The position numbers and the translations under genes were made by a program. A DNA stretch of 33,320 bases. It comes from an uncultured Merdimonas sp. (GTDB lineage: Bacteria > Bacillota > Clostridia > Lachnospirales > Lachnospiraceae). Location of the stretch: positions 1-33,320 of the forward strand of contig CALWBB010000010.1 in NCBI GenBank assembly GCA_944375885.1, written 5' to 3'. Positions 1 to 8,273 of the stretch are shown here, piece after piece (position 1 is the first letter of the stretch; each line of letters begins with the position of its first letter). The notes below the pieces were generated by a model. It was given only the letters and a program-made list of their open reading frames with translations, did no database searches and had not been told where the DNA came from.

Positions 1-43
1 CCTCTCCCGGGCCGTGTACCGGGATAATCACATCAATCTTCAT
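1..43 (-). CDS. Start of a GT2 glycosyltransferase (partial, runs off the left edge)
   Basis: On the minus strand an ATG at 43 opens a frame reading MKIDVIIPVHGPGE before the window ends. The hydrophobic strand followed by IPVHG is the usual first beta strand and loop of GT-A family 2 glycosyltransferases. A GGAG lies six bases before the ATG. An in-frame ATG at 55 would add MEKK and is the alternative start. The gene begins just 18 bases past the terminator hairpin at 61-98, so it is probably a separate transcription unit or depends on readthrough. Only 14 residues are visible, so the family call rests on the motif alone. Confidence 0.5.
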   Translation of the reverse strand, partial: MKIDVIIPVHGPGE

Positions 44-60
44 CTTCTTCTCCATTCCAG

Positions 61-98
61 AAAAATGGACGAGGCGCATACCTACCCCGTCCATTTTT
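61..98 (-). terminator. Bidirectional intrinsic terminator after the LCP gene
   Basis: A perfect 11-base inverted repeat, AAAAATGGACG at 61-71 and CGTCCATTTTT at 88-98, encloses a 16-base loop in which two further G-C pairs can form. The stem ends in a T run in either direction, so it can work on both strands. It begins 8 bases after the TAG of the LCP gene at 107-109, where an operon-ending terminator would be expected. Confidence 0.85.
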
Positions 99-106
99 AT
101 CCAGCC

Positions 107-1309
107 CTATTCTGTACTTCCCGATATTCCCGTATCTGCTATAATCTTATCATTAATCTCAAGTACGGTCGGCGACGGATAGTAATCCTCCTCGTCAAAG
201 AGGAAGCGGTGAAGCTCCGTCACGTTCGTCACCAGATCTGCCGGTACCACCACCATCTGGCCGTCCATCGTAGCGTCCCCGCGGGCGCTTGGGAAACCGC
301 TTGACTCTCCCAGCTCGTAGGACATCATGCTGAGCGCCATGTTAATCATGGTCGTCTTCGGGATGTTTGTGGCCACCAGAGGAAATACCTCGTCGATCAT
401 CTCATTGATCTTTCCCAGGCCCGCTGTCTTCGCCTTGTCCACGATCTGCTCGATCACCCGGCGCTGACGCTCGGTTCTCTCATAATCATTGTTTCCGACC
501 TTACGGATCCGGCAGTAAGCCGTCGCCTGCACGCCATGGAGCGTCTGAAGCCCTGGCTCCTCGATGAAGCTGTTGTAAGGATTGATGGAATCATCCTCCG
601 CCTTCTCCGCAATCGCCGTCGTCTCATACATGTAGCCGTTGATGGCATCGACCTCCTCCGGTTTGACGTCTATCTCCACGCCTCCCAGCAGATCGACCGT
701 CTTAATCAGGGCGGTAAAATCAATGCTCACATAATACTTGATGTTCAAATCCAGGTTGGTATTGAGCATCTCCATGGCCTGCTTGGGGCCTCCCTTGGAA
801 TAGGCCGCGTTGCATTTTCCGTAGGTGTCGTCCGCCCGGTTGAGGTAGGTATCGCGGTAGATGGACATCAGCCGCACTTCCTTCGTCTCGTTGTTGATAC
901 TGGCGATGATGATCGTATCGCTCAGTTCCCCCTTGCCCAGGCTTCCCGGAGTCCTGGAGCCAAGGCCGAACAGGGCGATATTCGTATATCCTTTCAGAAG
1001 CTCGACGGTATCCTCGTCGATGTCCTCATTCATGCTGATGTCGTCCGGATTGACATCCAGATCCTGGAACTTATCCAGCTTGCTTAAGGCAAACACTCCC
1101 ACGCCCAGCACCAGGATCAGAAGGAATTCCACCGCCAGGATCGCGATCAGCTTTCTCCTGCGCTTTACCTTTTTCATCCGCTTCTGTTCCCGGCGGCTTA
1201 GCTTATACCCGCTGTATTCGTCCCGCTCCTTGTGTGTCCCGTGTTCCTTATGTCTTCCGTTTCCCGAGTTCCTTTTTCCTGCATTTCTGCCTTTCGTATT
1301 GGCTGCCAT
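107..1309 (-). CDS. LytR-CpsA-Psr (LCP) family glycopolymer-peptidoglycan ligase
   Basis: LCP enzymes move a polyprenyl-linked glycopolymer onto peptidoglycan outside the membrane. The 400-residue product has a basic, hydrophilic N-terminus rich in Lys, Arg and Gly, one membrane anchor near residues 53-75, and then an extracellular LCP domain. Family signatures visible are ELSDTIIIASIN near 128-139 and MSIYRDTYL near 148-156, which carries an invariant Arg-Asp pair, followed by the FTALIKTVDLLGGVEI segment. I chose the ATG at 1309 because AAAGGG sits seven bases upstream. A further in-frame ATG at 1336 would add nine residues but has no ribosome binding site and abuts the stop of the previous gene. 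Being last in the operon fits attachment of the finished polymer to the wall. Confidence 0.93.
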   Translation of the reverse strand: MAANTKGRNAGKRNSGNGRHKEHGTHKERDEYSGYKLSRREQKRMKKVKRRRKLIAILAVEFLLILVLGVGVFALSKLDKFQDLDVNPDDISMNEDIDEDTVELLKGYTNIALFGLGSRTPGSLGKGELSDTIIIASINNETKEVRLMSIYRDTYLNRADDTYGKCNAAYSKGGPKQAMEMLNTNLDLNIKYYVSIDFTALIKTVDLLGGVEIDVKPEEVDAINGYMYETTAIAEKAEDDSINPYNSFIEEPGLQTLHGVQATAYCRIRKVGNNDYERTERQRRVIEQIVDKAKTAGLGKINEMIDEVFPLVATNIPKTTMINMALSMMSYELGESSGFPSARGDATMDGQMVVVPADLVTNVTELHRFLFDEEDYYPSPTVLEINDKIIADTGISGSTE

Positions 1310-1336
1310 AACATAACCCTTTCTGTTTCCCAACAT

Positions 1337-2746
1337 TTAATAGGCATTCTTGTTGATAAAGCCCTTGAAAATTGTCAGAAATAAGATTTTTATATCAAAC
1401 CCCAGCGTCCAGTTTTCAATATAGTAAAGGTCATACTCTATCCTTTTGCGGATAGACGTATTTCCCCGGTACCCGTTAATCTGTGCCCAGCCGGTCATGC
1501 CCGGACGCACCTGGTGTTTAATCATGTAACGCGGGATCTCTTCCCGGAACTTTTCCACAAAGAACGGTCGCTCCGGCCGTGGTCCCACCAGACTCATATC
1601 CCCTTTTAAGATGTTAAAAAGCTGCGGAAGCTCGTCAATGCTTGTCTTCCGTATGATTTTCCCTACCTTCGTGACTCTCGGATCCCCTGGAACCGTCCAG
1701 GCTCCCCGCTCCTTCTTGGGAGACTGCACATCCATGGAGCGGAATTTGTACATCCGGAAGGTCTTATTGTGAAGGCCGACCCGCTCCTGGGTATAGATCA
1801 GCGGCCCAGGCGAAGTCAGCTTGATGGCGATGGCCGTGACCAGCATCACCGGGGAAAACAAGATGATCGCACAGACGCTTCCTACCAGATCCACGGAGCG
1901 CTTCACAAAAGCATTGAAGGTATTCGTAAGCGGCACGTGGCGGATATTGATCACAGGAAGCCCCATCAGATCCTCCGTGTATGGCCGCGTCGGTATAATA
2001 TTATTGTAATCCGGAATAAATTTCGTATGCACGCCGGATTTCTCGCAGACCGCTACGATATGCTCCAGCTTGGAATACTCGCTTAAGCCCAGGGTAATCG
2101 CGATCTCGTCCGGCCTCGCCGTCTCCAGCGCCTGGGCGATCTCCTCGGTCCGCCCGATGACCTCCACGCCGCGGTACTTCATGCCGGTCTGGACATTGTC
2201 ATCCAGGATGCCCATGATGTCGTAGCCCCATTCAGGATTGGCCTTGATGCGGTCGATGTATTCCTCCGCCGCCCTGCTGTAGCCCACCAGAATCATGTGC
2301 TTCTGGTTGAAACCCTTTTCCCGGATATGCTGCAGGAACAGGCGGATAAAATTGCGGAACAGGCATTCCAGCGTGACATTGATCAGGAAAAACCATGCCA
2401 GCAGCATACGGGAAAAGTTCGTCGTAAAATTCGTATCCTGCCGGAAGAAGAACATGGCTGTCATAAACAGCACAATGCCGACCGCGTTGGCCTGTACGAT
2501 CTTTTCGACTTCTACCCGTTTTCTCCTCACGCTCTTGGTGGTGTACAGGCCGAAAACAGCGTACAGCACCAGGTAGAGGGGAATCAAAAACGGCAGCATG
2601 GTCATATAATGCCGGAATACATACCCGGACTCCCGGTTCAGCAGCTGAAACTGCACCGACCAGGACAGGACATAAGCCAGCGCGATAATAATGGCATCTA
2701 TCACCACATGCAGCCGGTTAAAATGCTTCTGGTTGTCCTTAATCAA
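1337..2746 (-). CDS. Polyprenyl glycosylphosphotransferase (initiating sugar transferase, WbaP/CpsE type)
   Basis: This enzyme transfers a sugar-1-phosphate from a nucleotide sugar to undecaprenyl phosphate, the first committed step of polymer synthesis. The 469 residues have the usual plan. Four to five N-terminal membrane segments span about 12-135. A Rossmann-like CoA_binding_3 region spans about 148-260. The catalytic Bac_transf domain starts at KRSVDLVGS near 282. Its signatures are YKFRSMDV near 333-340, the catalytic SIDELPQL with Asp371-Glu372, [10 protein letters not shown] near 383-392 and RPGMTGWAQ. The only start that fits is a TTG at 2746, seven bases after the TGA of the preceding GT2. 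The preceding GGGTGAGAG is a modest ribosome binding site, so initiation may rely on coupling. The sugar used cannot be told from the sequence. Confidence 0.93.
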   Translation of the reverse strand: MIKDNQKHFNRLHVVIDAIIIALAYVLSWSVQFQLLNRESGYVFRHYMTMLPFLIPLYLVLYAVFGLYTTKSVRRKRVEVEKIVQANAVGIVLFMTAMFFFRQDTNFTTNFSRMLLAWFFLINVTLECLFRNFIRLFLQHIREKGFNQKHMILVGYSRAAEEYIDRIKANPEWGYDIMGILDDNVQTGMKYRGVEVIGRTEEIAQALETARPDEIAITLGLSEYSKLEHIVAVCEKSGVHTKFIPDYNNIIPTRPYTEDLMGLPVINIRHVPLTNTFNAFVKRSVDLVGSVCAIILFSPVMLVTAIAIKLTSPGPLIYTQERVGLHNKTFRMYKFRSMDVQSPKKERGAWTVPGDPRVTKVGKIIRKTSIDELPQLFNILKGDMSLVGPRPERPFFVEKFREEIPRYMIKHQVRPGMTGWAQINGYRGNTSIRKRIEYDLYYIENWTLGFDIKILFLTIFKGFINKNAY

Positions 2747-2752
2747 TCTCTC

Positions 2753-3712
2753 TCACCCAAATCTCTTTCCAATGTTGATCCACAATTCCAGCTGGATCCT
2801 GGCATAGGAAGGGAGGTTCTTCCACCGAAACTCCACCTTCCTGCCCTTCCGGCACATCTGGAAGCCTTCTCTTAGGCCCTTGATATAGATCCCGCCCATC
2901 CCTTTTTTCAGAAAAAAAAGAAATTTGATGCCAAATCCCGCCAGCAGAAGCGGCAGATTCAGCAAAATCTGAAGGGACGGCATATTTTTCCAAATCAGAT
3001 ATATATTATTACGCGAGCTTAAGCTCACTTTGAATTCATTATAACGGGAACCGCTTGTGCCGCTTCCCGCGTGAAGCACCTTTGCCGCCGGAACATACAG
3101 ATTCCTGTATCCCGCGACCCGGGCCCTCCAGCCCACATCCACGTCCTCCAGGTACGCGAAATGCCCCTCGTCAAAACAGCCAAGCCTCCCGAAAAATTCT
3201 TTCCGGTAGGCTGCCGCTCCCGCGCAGGCCGCAAAAATGGCACCTGGCTTTTCATAGTATGCCGCCGATCGGTTCTTTCCTCTCGCGAAAGCCCAGCCAA
3301 GCGCACAGTAAAAATTACCTGCGTCGTCAATTTTTTCCGGATTATAAAGGGAAATCAGCTTCGCCTGGGCTGAAAACGCGCTGGGATCCGCCTCAAGCGC
3401 ATCTGCAAGCGCGTCCGTAAATCCCGGAAGCACTTCCGTATCGTTATTCAGAAGAATCACATAAGGACGGCTGGAAGCCTTGATCCCCTCATTCACCGCC
3501 CGTGGGAAACCATAGTTCTGGCCAAGGGCAATCAGCCTTATCTGCGGGAACCTCTGTTCCGCCAGCTCCCTGCTCCCATCTGTGGAGCCATTGTCCACCA
3601 CCAGGATCTCTGCTTTCGGCGCGTCCAAAAGCAGGGCGCTTAGGCAGGCTTCGATGAATTTTTTTCCATTATAGTTTGGTATCACGACGGATACCCTGCT
3701 ATCTGCTCTCAT
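2753..3712 (-). CDS. GT2 glycosyltransferase, WbbL/rhamnosyltransferase-like
   Basis: A 319-residue cytoplasmic GT-A enzyme expected to add one sugar to the lipid-linked repeat unit. It starts with VSVVIPNYNG near residue 8, has VVDNGSTDG near 40 and the metal-binding LLNNDTEV near 91-98, and later the FDEGHFAYLEDVDVGWRAR acceptor-side motif typical of the WbbL-like branch. Residues about 240-270 are hydrophobic and basic and may sit on the membrane. The start at 3712 overlaps the end of the upstream GT2 gene by 14 bases, with GGCGGTGAT ahead of the ATG, which suggests coupled translation. Donor and linkage cannot be assigned; rhamnose would be typical of the family but is only a guess. Confidence 0.9.
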   Translation of the reverse strand: MRADSRVSVVIPNYNGKKFIEACLSALLLDAPKAEILVVDNGSTDGSRELAEQRFPQIRLIALGQNYGFPRAVNEGIKASSRPYVILLNNDTEVLPGFTDALADALEADPSAFSAQAKLISLYNPEKIDDAGNFYCALGWAFARGKNRSAAYYEKPGAIFAACAGAAAYRKEFFGRLGCFDEGHFAYLEDVDVGWRARVAGYRNLYVPAAKVLHAGSGTSGSRYNEFKVSLSSRNNIYLIWKNMPSLQILLNLPLLLAGFGIKFLFFLKKGMGGIYIKGLREGFQMCRKGRKVEFRWKNLPSYARIQLELWINIGKRFG

Positions 3713-5159
3713 ACATCACCGCCCAGGGCTCGTAATAAATGGGATAGCCTTTTTCTTTCAGGTGCGCGCACAGCTCCTCCACCGATACCGACCTTTTCCC
3801 GTCCAAAAGCTCTCTGCGCACGAGAAAGCAGTCGGTAGGGCTTTCCAGCTCCTGCTGCAGGAGCGCCCTGTGGAAATAGCCGGAATAACCTTCTTTCAGC
3901 CCTTTCATGCCGCCGGAAAACGGATCCCTTACTCCAGCCATACGGATATCACTGGAAAGCCGCCTGTCCCTGCCGTATACCCGGGCACAGGCCATGCCTG
4001 TCTCCGGCCTCCTGCAGCAGGCAAAAAGCGCGGGCCAGAATCCAGCGTTCACCCTGGCATGCCGGATGGAAGTAAAGAGTACATACTCTTCCTCGCCGGA
4101 AATTATTACAGAATTATTACGCGCCTTATCATAATATACAACGTTTACGCCTGTTTGTCCATCAAAAAATTCAAAAGATTTTCTGAAGAATTGCGGGCTT
4201 CCCGGATATTTCACCCTGTAAAAACCATAATTTTCCGTATCCTGGAGTTCTCCATGCCTACCTGTCCGCAAAAGATGCGCCGCCACCGCACGCTTTCCCG
4301 CCTCGTACGCATAGAGCTTGCTCTCCGGGTTGGCCGCCGTGGAAGCCGCATGGCAGCGCCAGGAATACAGCACCTTCGGGACATGGACGACATCCCGGGC
4401 CAGCTCCGTACAGCGGAAGATAAAATCGTGATCCTGTGCCCCGTCGAACTCTTCCCGGAACCCCCCGGCCTGCAGGGCAATCTCCCTCTTCACCAGGAAA
4501 AAGTGGCAGATATAATTATTGCTTCTTAAATATTCCGGATTAAAATCCGGCTTGAAATGCGGCTGGAAATGCCGGCCCCGCTCTGGATCCAGCTTATCCT
4601 CATCCGTATAAGCCGCATCCGCAGGCTCCCTTCCGTCCCTGCACAGCGCCTGCACGATCTCAAAAAGAGCCCCTGGAAGCAATAGATCGTCATGATCCAG
4701 AAGGCCCACATAATCCCCTGACGCCTCCGCCAGGGCCGCGTTCGTATTGCCTGAAATCCCAAGATTTTCAGAAAGCTTCCGGTAGCGCACGCGGGAATCC
4801 CGCCGGGCATACGCTTCCACCGTGCGGCGCACCCTGTCCGAGGGGCTTCCGTCCGCGATGCACAGCTCCAGCTTTCCATAGCTTTGCTCCAGCACAGAAT
4901 CTATCATCTGGCGCAGGAAAACTTCCGGCGTCTCATACGCAGGCACGAGGATGCTGATAAGCGGGGAGAAGGAAATTTTCTCCTCCCTTTGCTTTTTCAG
5001 CTCCTCTTCGCCCGGCAGCTGGCCAAAAAGCCAGGCCTCATACCCTCTCTCCGCCAGATTCCTGTCCCTTCTTTCCTTCACCTTCCGGTAAAGGCGCAAA
5101 GCTCCGTACCGCCTTGTAAAACGCCAGGCGCGTCCCAAAAGTCCGGCCAGTGTTCCCAT
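3699..5159 (-). CDS. GT2 glycosyltransferase with a degenerate second GT-A-like domain
   Basis: A 486-residue protein whose N-terminal GT-A domain (about 66-310) is complete. It shows LISILVPAYETPE, the LCIADGSPSD loop, GISGNTNAAL, the metal-binding LLDHDDLL with DHDD at 155-158, and AQDHDFIFR. It closely resembles domain 1 of the 653-residue enzyme at 31359-33320. After about residue 325 the protein continues with a shorter region aligning by eye with domain 2 of that enzyme, but the strand that should carry Asn-Asn-Asp reads LFTSIRHARV, so the metal site is missing. Domain 2 is probably structural or acceptor-binding. AGGAGG lies six bases before the ATG. It is followed by an overlapping third GT2 gene, so the two may act on the same chain. 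Confidence 0.88.
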   Translation of the reverse strand: MGTLAGLLGRAWRFTRRYGALRLYRKVKERRDRNLAERGYEAWLFGQLPGEEELKKQREEKISFSPLISILVPAYETPEVFLRQMIDSVLEQSYGKLELCIADGSPSDRVRRTVEAYARRDSRVRYRKLSENLGISGNTNAALAEASGDYVGLLDHDDLLLPGALFEIVQALCRDGREPADAAYTDEDKLDPERGRHFQPHFKPDFNPEYLRSNNYICHFFLVKREIALQAGGFREEFDGAQDHDFIFRCTELARDVVHVPKVLYSWRCHAASTAANPESKLYAYEAGKRAVAAHLLRTGRHGELQDTENYGFYRVKYPGSPQFFRKSFEFFDGQTGVNVVYYDKARNNSVIISGEEEYVLFTSIRHARVNAGFWPALFACCRRPETGMACARVYGRDRRLSSDIRMAGVRDPFSGGMKGLKEGYSGYFHRALLQQELESPTDCFLVRRELLDGKRSVSVEELCAHLKEKGYPIYYEPWAVMYESR

Positions 5160-5169
5160 AAAGTGCCTC

Positions 5170-5844
5170 CTAGAACGTCACTTCGCCGTCATGGGAAATC
5201 AGAGAGGCTGACTGTACGCCGTCCAGGGCAGAGACTTCCTTCACAAAAGCGCTCTCTTCCTTCACACGCACCTCCACGATCATATCCATGCTTTCGCCCG
5301 AGACATTGCGGGAGCGGACCTTGTAGAAGCGGCTGAATTTCTTTGTGACATCCAGCACCTGGGACTCCTGCCCCGCGTCGGAAAGGTTGACCACCAGCAT
5401 CATCGGCGCCCGGGAAGCAGGAAGGTTCTCAAGCACCAGCACCAGCACCGTCACCACCAGGCAGGTCAGAAGCGCCACCTCATAGAGGCCCGCGCCGCAG
5501 ATGATGCCCACGCTGATGGACCAGAACAGAAATACCAGATCCATCGGATCCTTGATCGCCGTACGGAAACGGACGATAGAGAGGGCGCCGACCATACCAA
5601 GGGAGATAACCAGGTTCGACTGCATCGCCAGGATAATCGCAGCCGTAATCACGGACATCGCAGCCAGGGCTACGTTAAACCCCTTGGAATAGAAGGACTT
5701 CCGGGTCATCAGCCGATAAACCAGGAAAATGTAGCAGGCTAGGACACAGGTCACCGTAAAGGTCGCCATGATCCTTCCGGCCGAAATGTCCATACTCGTG
5801 AACCCCTCCAGAAATGAGTTTTTAAACACATCTTGAAATCCCAT
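5170..5844 (-). CDS. DUF4956 family membrane protein
   Basis: The 224-residue product has about four membrane helices between residues 20 and 140 and a soluble C-terminal domain of about 80 residues. The family signature is the loop GALSIVRFRTAIKDP, about residues 90-104, between membrane segments, as in DUF4956 proteins. Its biochemical role is unknown. The C-terminal domain resembles a small alpha-beta regulatory fold, with a repeated pattern of strand, helix and strand, but I cannot name it. The gene follows a VTC-domain gene and two CotH-kinase genes, an association known in many Firmicutes, which suggests a shared process. GGAGG lies eight bases before the ATG. It ends ten bases before the start of the next glycosyltransferase gene, placing it in the same transcript. 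Confidence 0.85.
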   Translation of the reverse strand: MGFQDVFKNSFLEGFTSMDISAGRIMATFTVTCVLACYIFLVYRLMTRKSFYSKGFNVALAAMSVITAAIILAMQSNLVISLGMVGALSIVRFRTAIKDPMDLVFLFWSISVGIICGAGLYEVALLTCLVVTVLVLVLENLPASRAPMMLVVNLSDAGQESQVLDVTKKFSRFYKVRSRNVSGESMDMIVEVRVKEESAFVKEVSALDGVQSASLISHDGEVTF

Positions 5845-5915
5845 TCATTGTTCCTCCAATTTCTTCTCTCTATGTGAATATACGCTGCCCTTCCCGCGCA
5901 GCGGTTATTCCAGCA

Positions 5916-6611
5916 CTAAACCCGGATCCCGGAAAACGAGAACCGCCTGCAAAGGTAATACTTAGAAAAAGCCGTCTGCTTCAAACGGGCAAGCTGCAGG
6001 TTACGGTACAGGTGATCCGGCAGGAACTCGTCATACTTGACTTCCAGGATCTGCTTCCCCGTCGGCATCACCGGACGCCCCGGGATTTCCTGATCCAAAA
6101 AGCACCCGGCCGCCCCGCAGGAGCGGATATTCCGGTCAAGCGTCACCCGCGTATTTCCCAGCTTCTCCACAAAGGGCGTCCTGTCGTACTCCACAATCAC
6201 CTTGGGCCGCATCAGGCGGGTGCGCATCAAAAGGTTCAGCTTCTGGAGTACCGGCGGATATGACGGGTCAAGGGGCAGGGGCCTTCCGGCCATCAGCTCC
6301 CGGCACTGGGCTTCTGTCAAAAGGCAGGAGAGCTTCTGGGTCATACTGTGCTGCTTTTTTTTCAGCTCCAGGCTGATCCGGTCCGCGCAGCCGTTATAGA
6401 TCCGGATGCGGAATTTCTCCCGGGGATCTGTCCCCATCTCATTCTCCTGGTAACAGGTATCCTCAAAATCATCAAAATACAGGCTGCGGATCTGGTATGT
6501 CCCGTCCGCCCCCGCATGGCTGTCCGGGCGGATCAGATTCCGTATCCGGTTCTCCAGAAGCGCAAGCTCCGCCTCCGTCACCACATATTTGAGCTCGTTC
6601 CGATAATCCAC
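5916..6611 (-). CDS. VTC-domain (polyphosphate polymerase-like) protein
   Basis: A 231-residue soluble protein forming a single VTC domain, the triphosphate-tunnel fold. In yeast Vtc4 this fold makes polyphosphate from ATP. Visible strand motifs are RNELKYVVT at 4-12, IRSLYFDD near 42-49, KFRIRIYN near 66-73, SLELKKK, PKVIVEYDRTPF, RVTLDRNIRS, the catalytic-type ILEVKYDEFLPD and FSKYYLCRR. The alternating Arg, Lys and Glu residues that line the tunnel are present. The start is a GTG at 6611 with GGGAG seven bases upstream; it gives the usual family N-terminus. The substrate is uncertain, since bacterial VTC proteins next to CotH genes have not, to my knowledge, been shown to make polyphosphate; phosphotransfer to a surface molecule is an alternative. 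Confidence 0.9.
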   Translation of the reverse strand: MDYRNELKYVVTEAELALLENRIRNLIRPDSHAGADGTYQIRSLYFDDFEDTCYQENEMGTDPREKFRIRIYNGCADRISLELKKKQHSMTQKLSCLLTEAQCRELMAGRPLPLDPSYPPVLQKLNLLMRTRLMRPKVIVEYDRTPFVEKLGNTRVTLDRNIRSCGAAGCFLDQEIPGRPVMPTGKQILEVKYDEFLPDHLYRNLQLARLKQTAFSKYYLCRRFSFSGIRV

Positions 6612-6629
6612 GCTCTTTCTCCCTTCCCT

Positions 6630-8273
6630 TTACTGGTAGCCAAGCCCCATATATTCTTCCAGGTTCCCGTCAAAATAATAATCCAGGATTTTCATGCGGT
6701 AAAGCGCCATCCGCGTAAACAGTTCATAATCCTGTCCCTGGCCGCTGTCGGGCCAGCGCGCGCGGTCCCGCGCCAGCGCCCCGGAATCCTGTATCTGATG
6801 AACCAGGCCTTCCACTGCCCCGCATAAGCTCTCATCCGAAAGCACTCCCTGGCGGAGCTCTTTCCACCGCCCCTGTACATAGGAGCGGGAACCATCCACG
6901 TCAAGCTCGATCAGCCGATCCCCAAAGCTCCAGTTGATGCGCTCCGAATAGAGGGCTGTGTTCATCCCCACATCCCAGACCTTTCCATCCGTGCCGGCGC
7001 TTAGGGCGTCACCCCACGTAATGTCCATATCCCAGGGAGCGAAATAAATCTTCTGGGAATTTCCCCTGTTTTTTGCCACATAATACATGTTTTTCCCGCG
7101 GTTGTCAATTCCCAGCACTGCCTGGAGATAGAGCCAGACGTCCAGCGCCCCCTCCTGATCGGTAAGCTCTGCGGCTTTTTCCGCGAACTCCCCGTCATCA
7201 GCCAGATCCCGGAGTTCCAGATAGGACAGAAGCGGTTCCCACAAATTCCTTCCTATCGCGGAATGGCTCCCTTTCAGCTCATAACCCGCGAGACTTTCCC
7301 CGTAGGCCTCCTGGGTGAGAAGTCCTTCCGTCGGGACATCCTGGGGCGTCACGGATTTATATGAATACTCCTCTTTTGCCCCCTCGCCTTCCCCGATCCG
7401 GTCAAGCTGTTTGGAGTCCACCGGTTCCATCAGGGCATATAGACCCCAGTATTCGTGGTTGAAGAAGACCTCCACATAGACCATCCGTGTGCCGAAATAC
7501 GCCTCCGGGAATTCCTCCTGCACGGCTCCGATCTGCGACCAGATATCCGCGCTCAACTTATCCCGGATCTTAGAAGAATCGCTATACATAGCGTTTAAAA
7601 GCCACTCGTCATCACTGCGAAGGCCGAACAGGGGCTTCTTATCCTCTACAATCTCGCCCTTTTTATTCTGCTTTTTTAGGTTCAGCTTATAACCTTTTTT
7701 CTCGTAAGTACGGCTCGTATTCCCCCGGATATTGGCTTCCAGGATACTGGAGGAAGCCCAGCCTGCCTTCGTGCCGCTGTCCCAGAAGTACACGCTTCCG
7801 CCAAATACCTCCATGTCCGGCGAAGCCTCTGTCTCAATCGAAACCACCGGAAGCCCCGTGGCCGTCAGCCAGCACTCCTGGTACTCCTCCCCCTGCACCG
7901 CGTAAAAGCGGAAGCGGGCTCCCGTCCGGATAGCCTCCTGCTTGTCCGATGCTGTAAAGTCCTCCTCAAACACCAGGGACACCCCCGGCGCAGCGCTTGC
8001 AAGCTCTCCCCGTTCCCATCCTTCCGTCTCCATATCGAGAGGCAGGTAGAATACGGAACTCTCCTCGTCATACGGGAGCTTTTCCCCCGAGAAGGCCAGG
8101 TCTGTAAAAAAGGGCTCTTCTGCTTCCCGGTGCGTCGCCAGAAGCTGCGCGATCTCCTCCTTCGTCCCTTCGTGAATGGCTATGGGCCCCATAAAAAGCG
8201 GCCAGAGGAAAAGGGCTGCCAGGCAGAAGGCCGCCAATATCAAATTCAGGAAAAGAGCCTTTCGTCTCTTCAC
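6630..8273 (-). CDS. CotH kinase family protein, membrane anchored (second copy)
   Basis: CotH proteins are atypical secreted protein kinases first known from the Bacillus spore coat. This 547-residue copy has a short basic N-terminus and one hydrophobic anchor at about 6-28, so the kinase domain should lie outside the membrane. Motifs visible are RGNTSRTYEKKGYKLNL at 183-199 (the Arg and Lys nucleotide-binding region), YWGLYALMEPVD near 275-286, and APWDMDITWGD near 412-422, which holds the metal-binding Asp residues. The start is a GTG at 8273, overlapping the stop of the first CotH gene as GTGA, with AAAGGAG upstream. A second ATG at 8280 is out of frame. Tight coupling implies the two CotH proteins are made together. 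The target is unknown. Confidence 0.9.
   Translation of the reverse strand: MKRRKALFLNLILAAFCLAALFLWPLFMGPIAIHEGTKEEIAQLLATHREAEEPFFTDLAFSGEKLPYDEESSVFYLPLDMETEGWERGELASAAPGVSLVFEEDFTASDKQEAIRTGARFRFYAVQGEEYQECWLTATGLPVVSIETEASPDMEVFGGSVYFWDSGTKAGWASSSILEANIRGNTSRTYEKKGYKLNLKKQNKKGEIVEDKKPLFGLRSDDEWLLNAMYSDSSKIRDKLSADIWSQIGAVQEEFPEAYFGTRMVYVEVFFNHEYWGLYALMEPVDSKQLDRIGEGEGAKEEYSYKSVTPQDVPTEGLLTQEAYGESLAGYELKGSHSAIGRNLWEPLLSYLELRDLADDGEFAEKAAELTDQEGALDVWLYLQAVLGIDNRGKNMYYVAKNRGNSQKIYFAPWDMDITWGDALSAGTDGKVWDVGMNTALYSERINWSFGDRLIELDVDGSRSYVQGRWKELRQGVLSDESLCGAVEGLVHQIQDSGALARDRARWPDSGQGQDYELFTRMALYRMKILDYYFDGNLEEYMGLGYQ

Noticed and set aside
5883-5903. Six-base GC hairpin between the VTC and DUF4956 genes
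   Set aside because: The stem is short with a nine-base loop and no T run follows, so it is not a convincing terminator; it may be chance or an RNA stability element.
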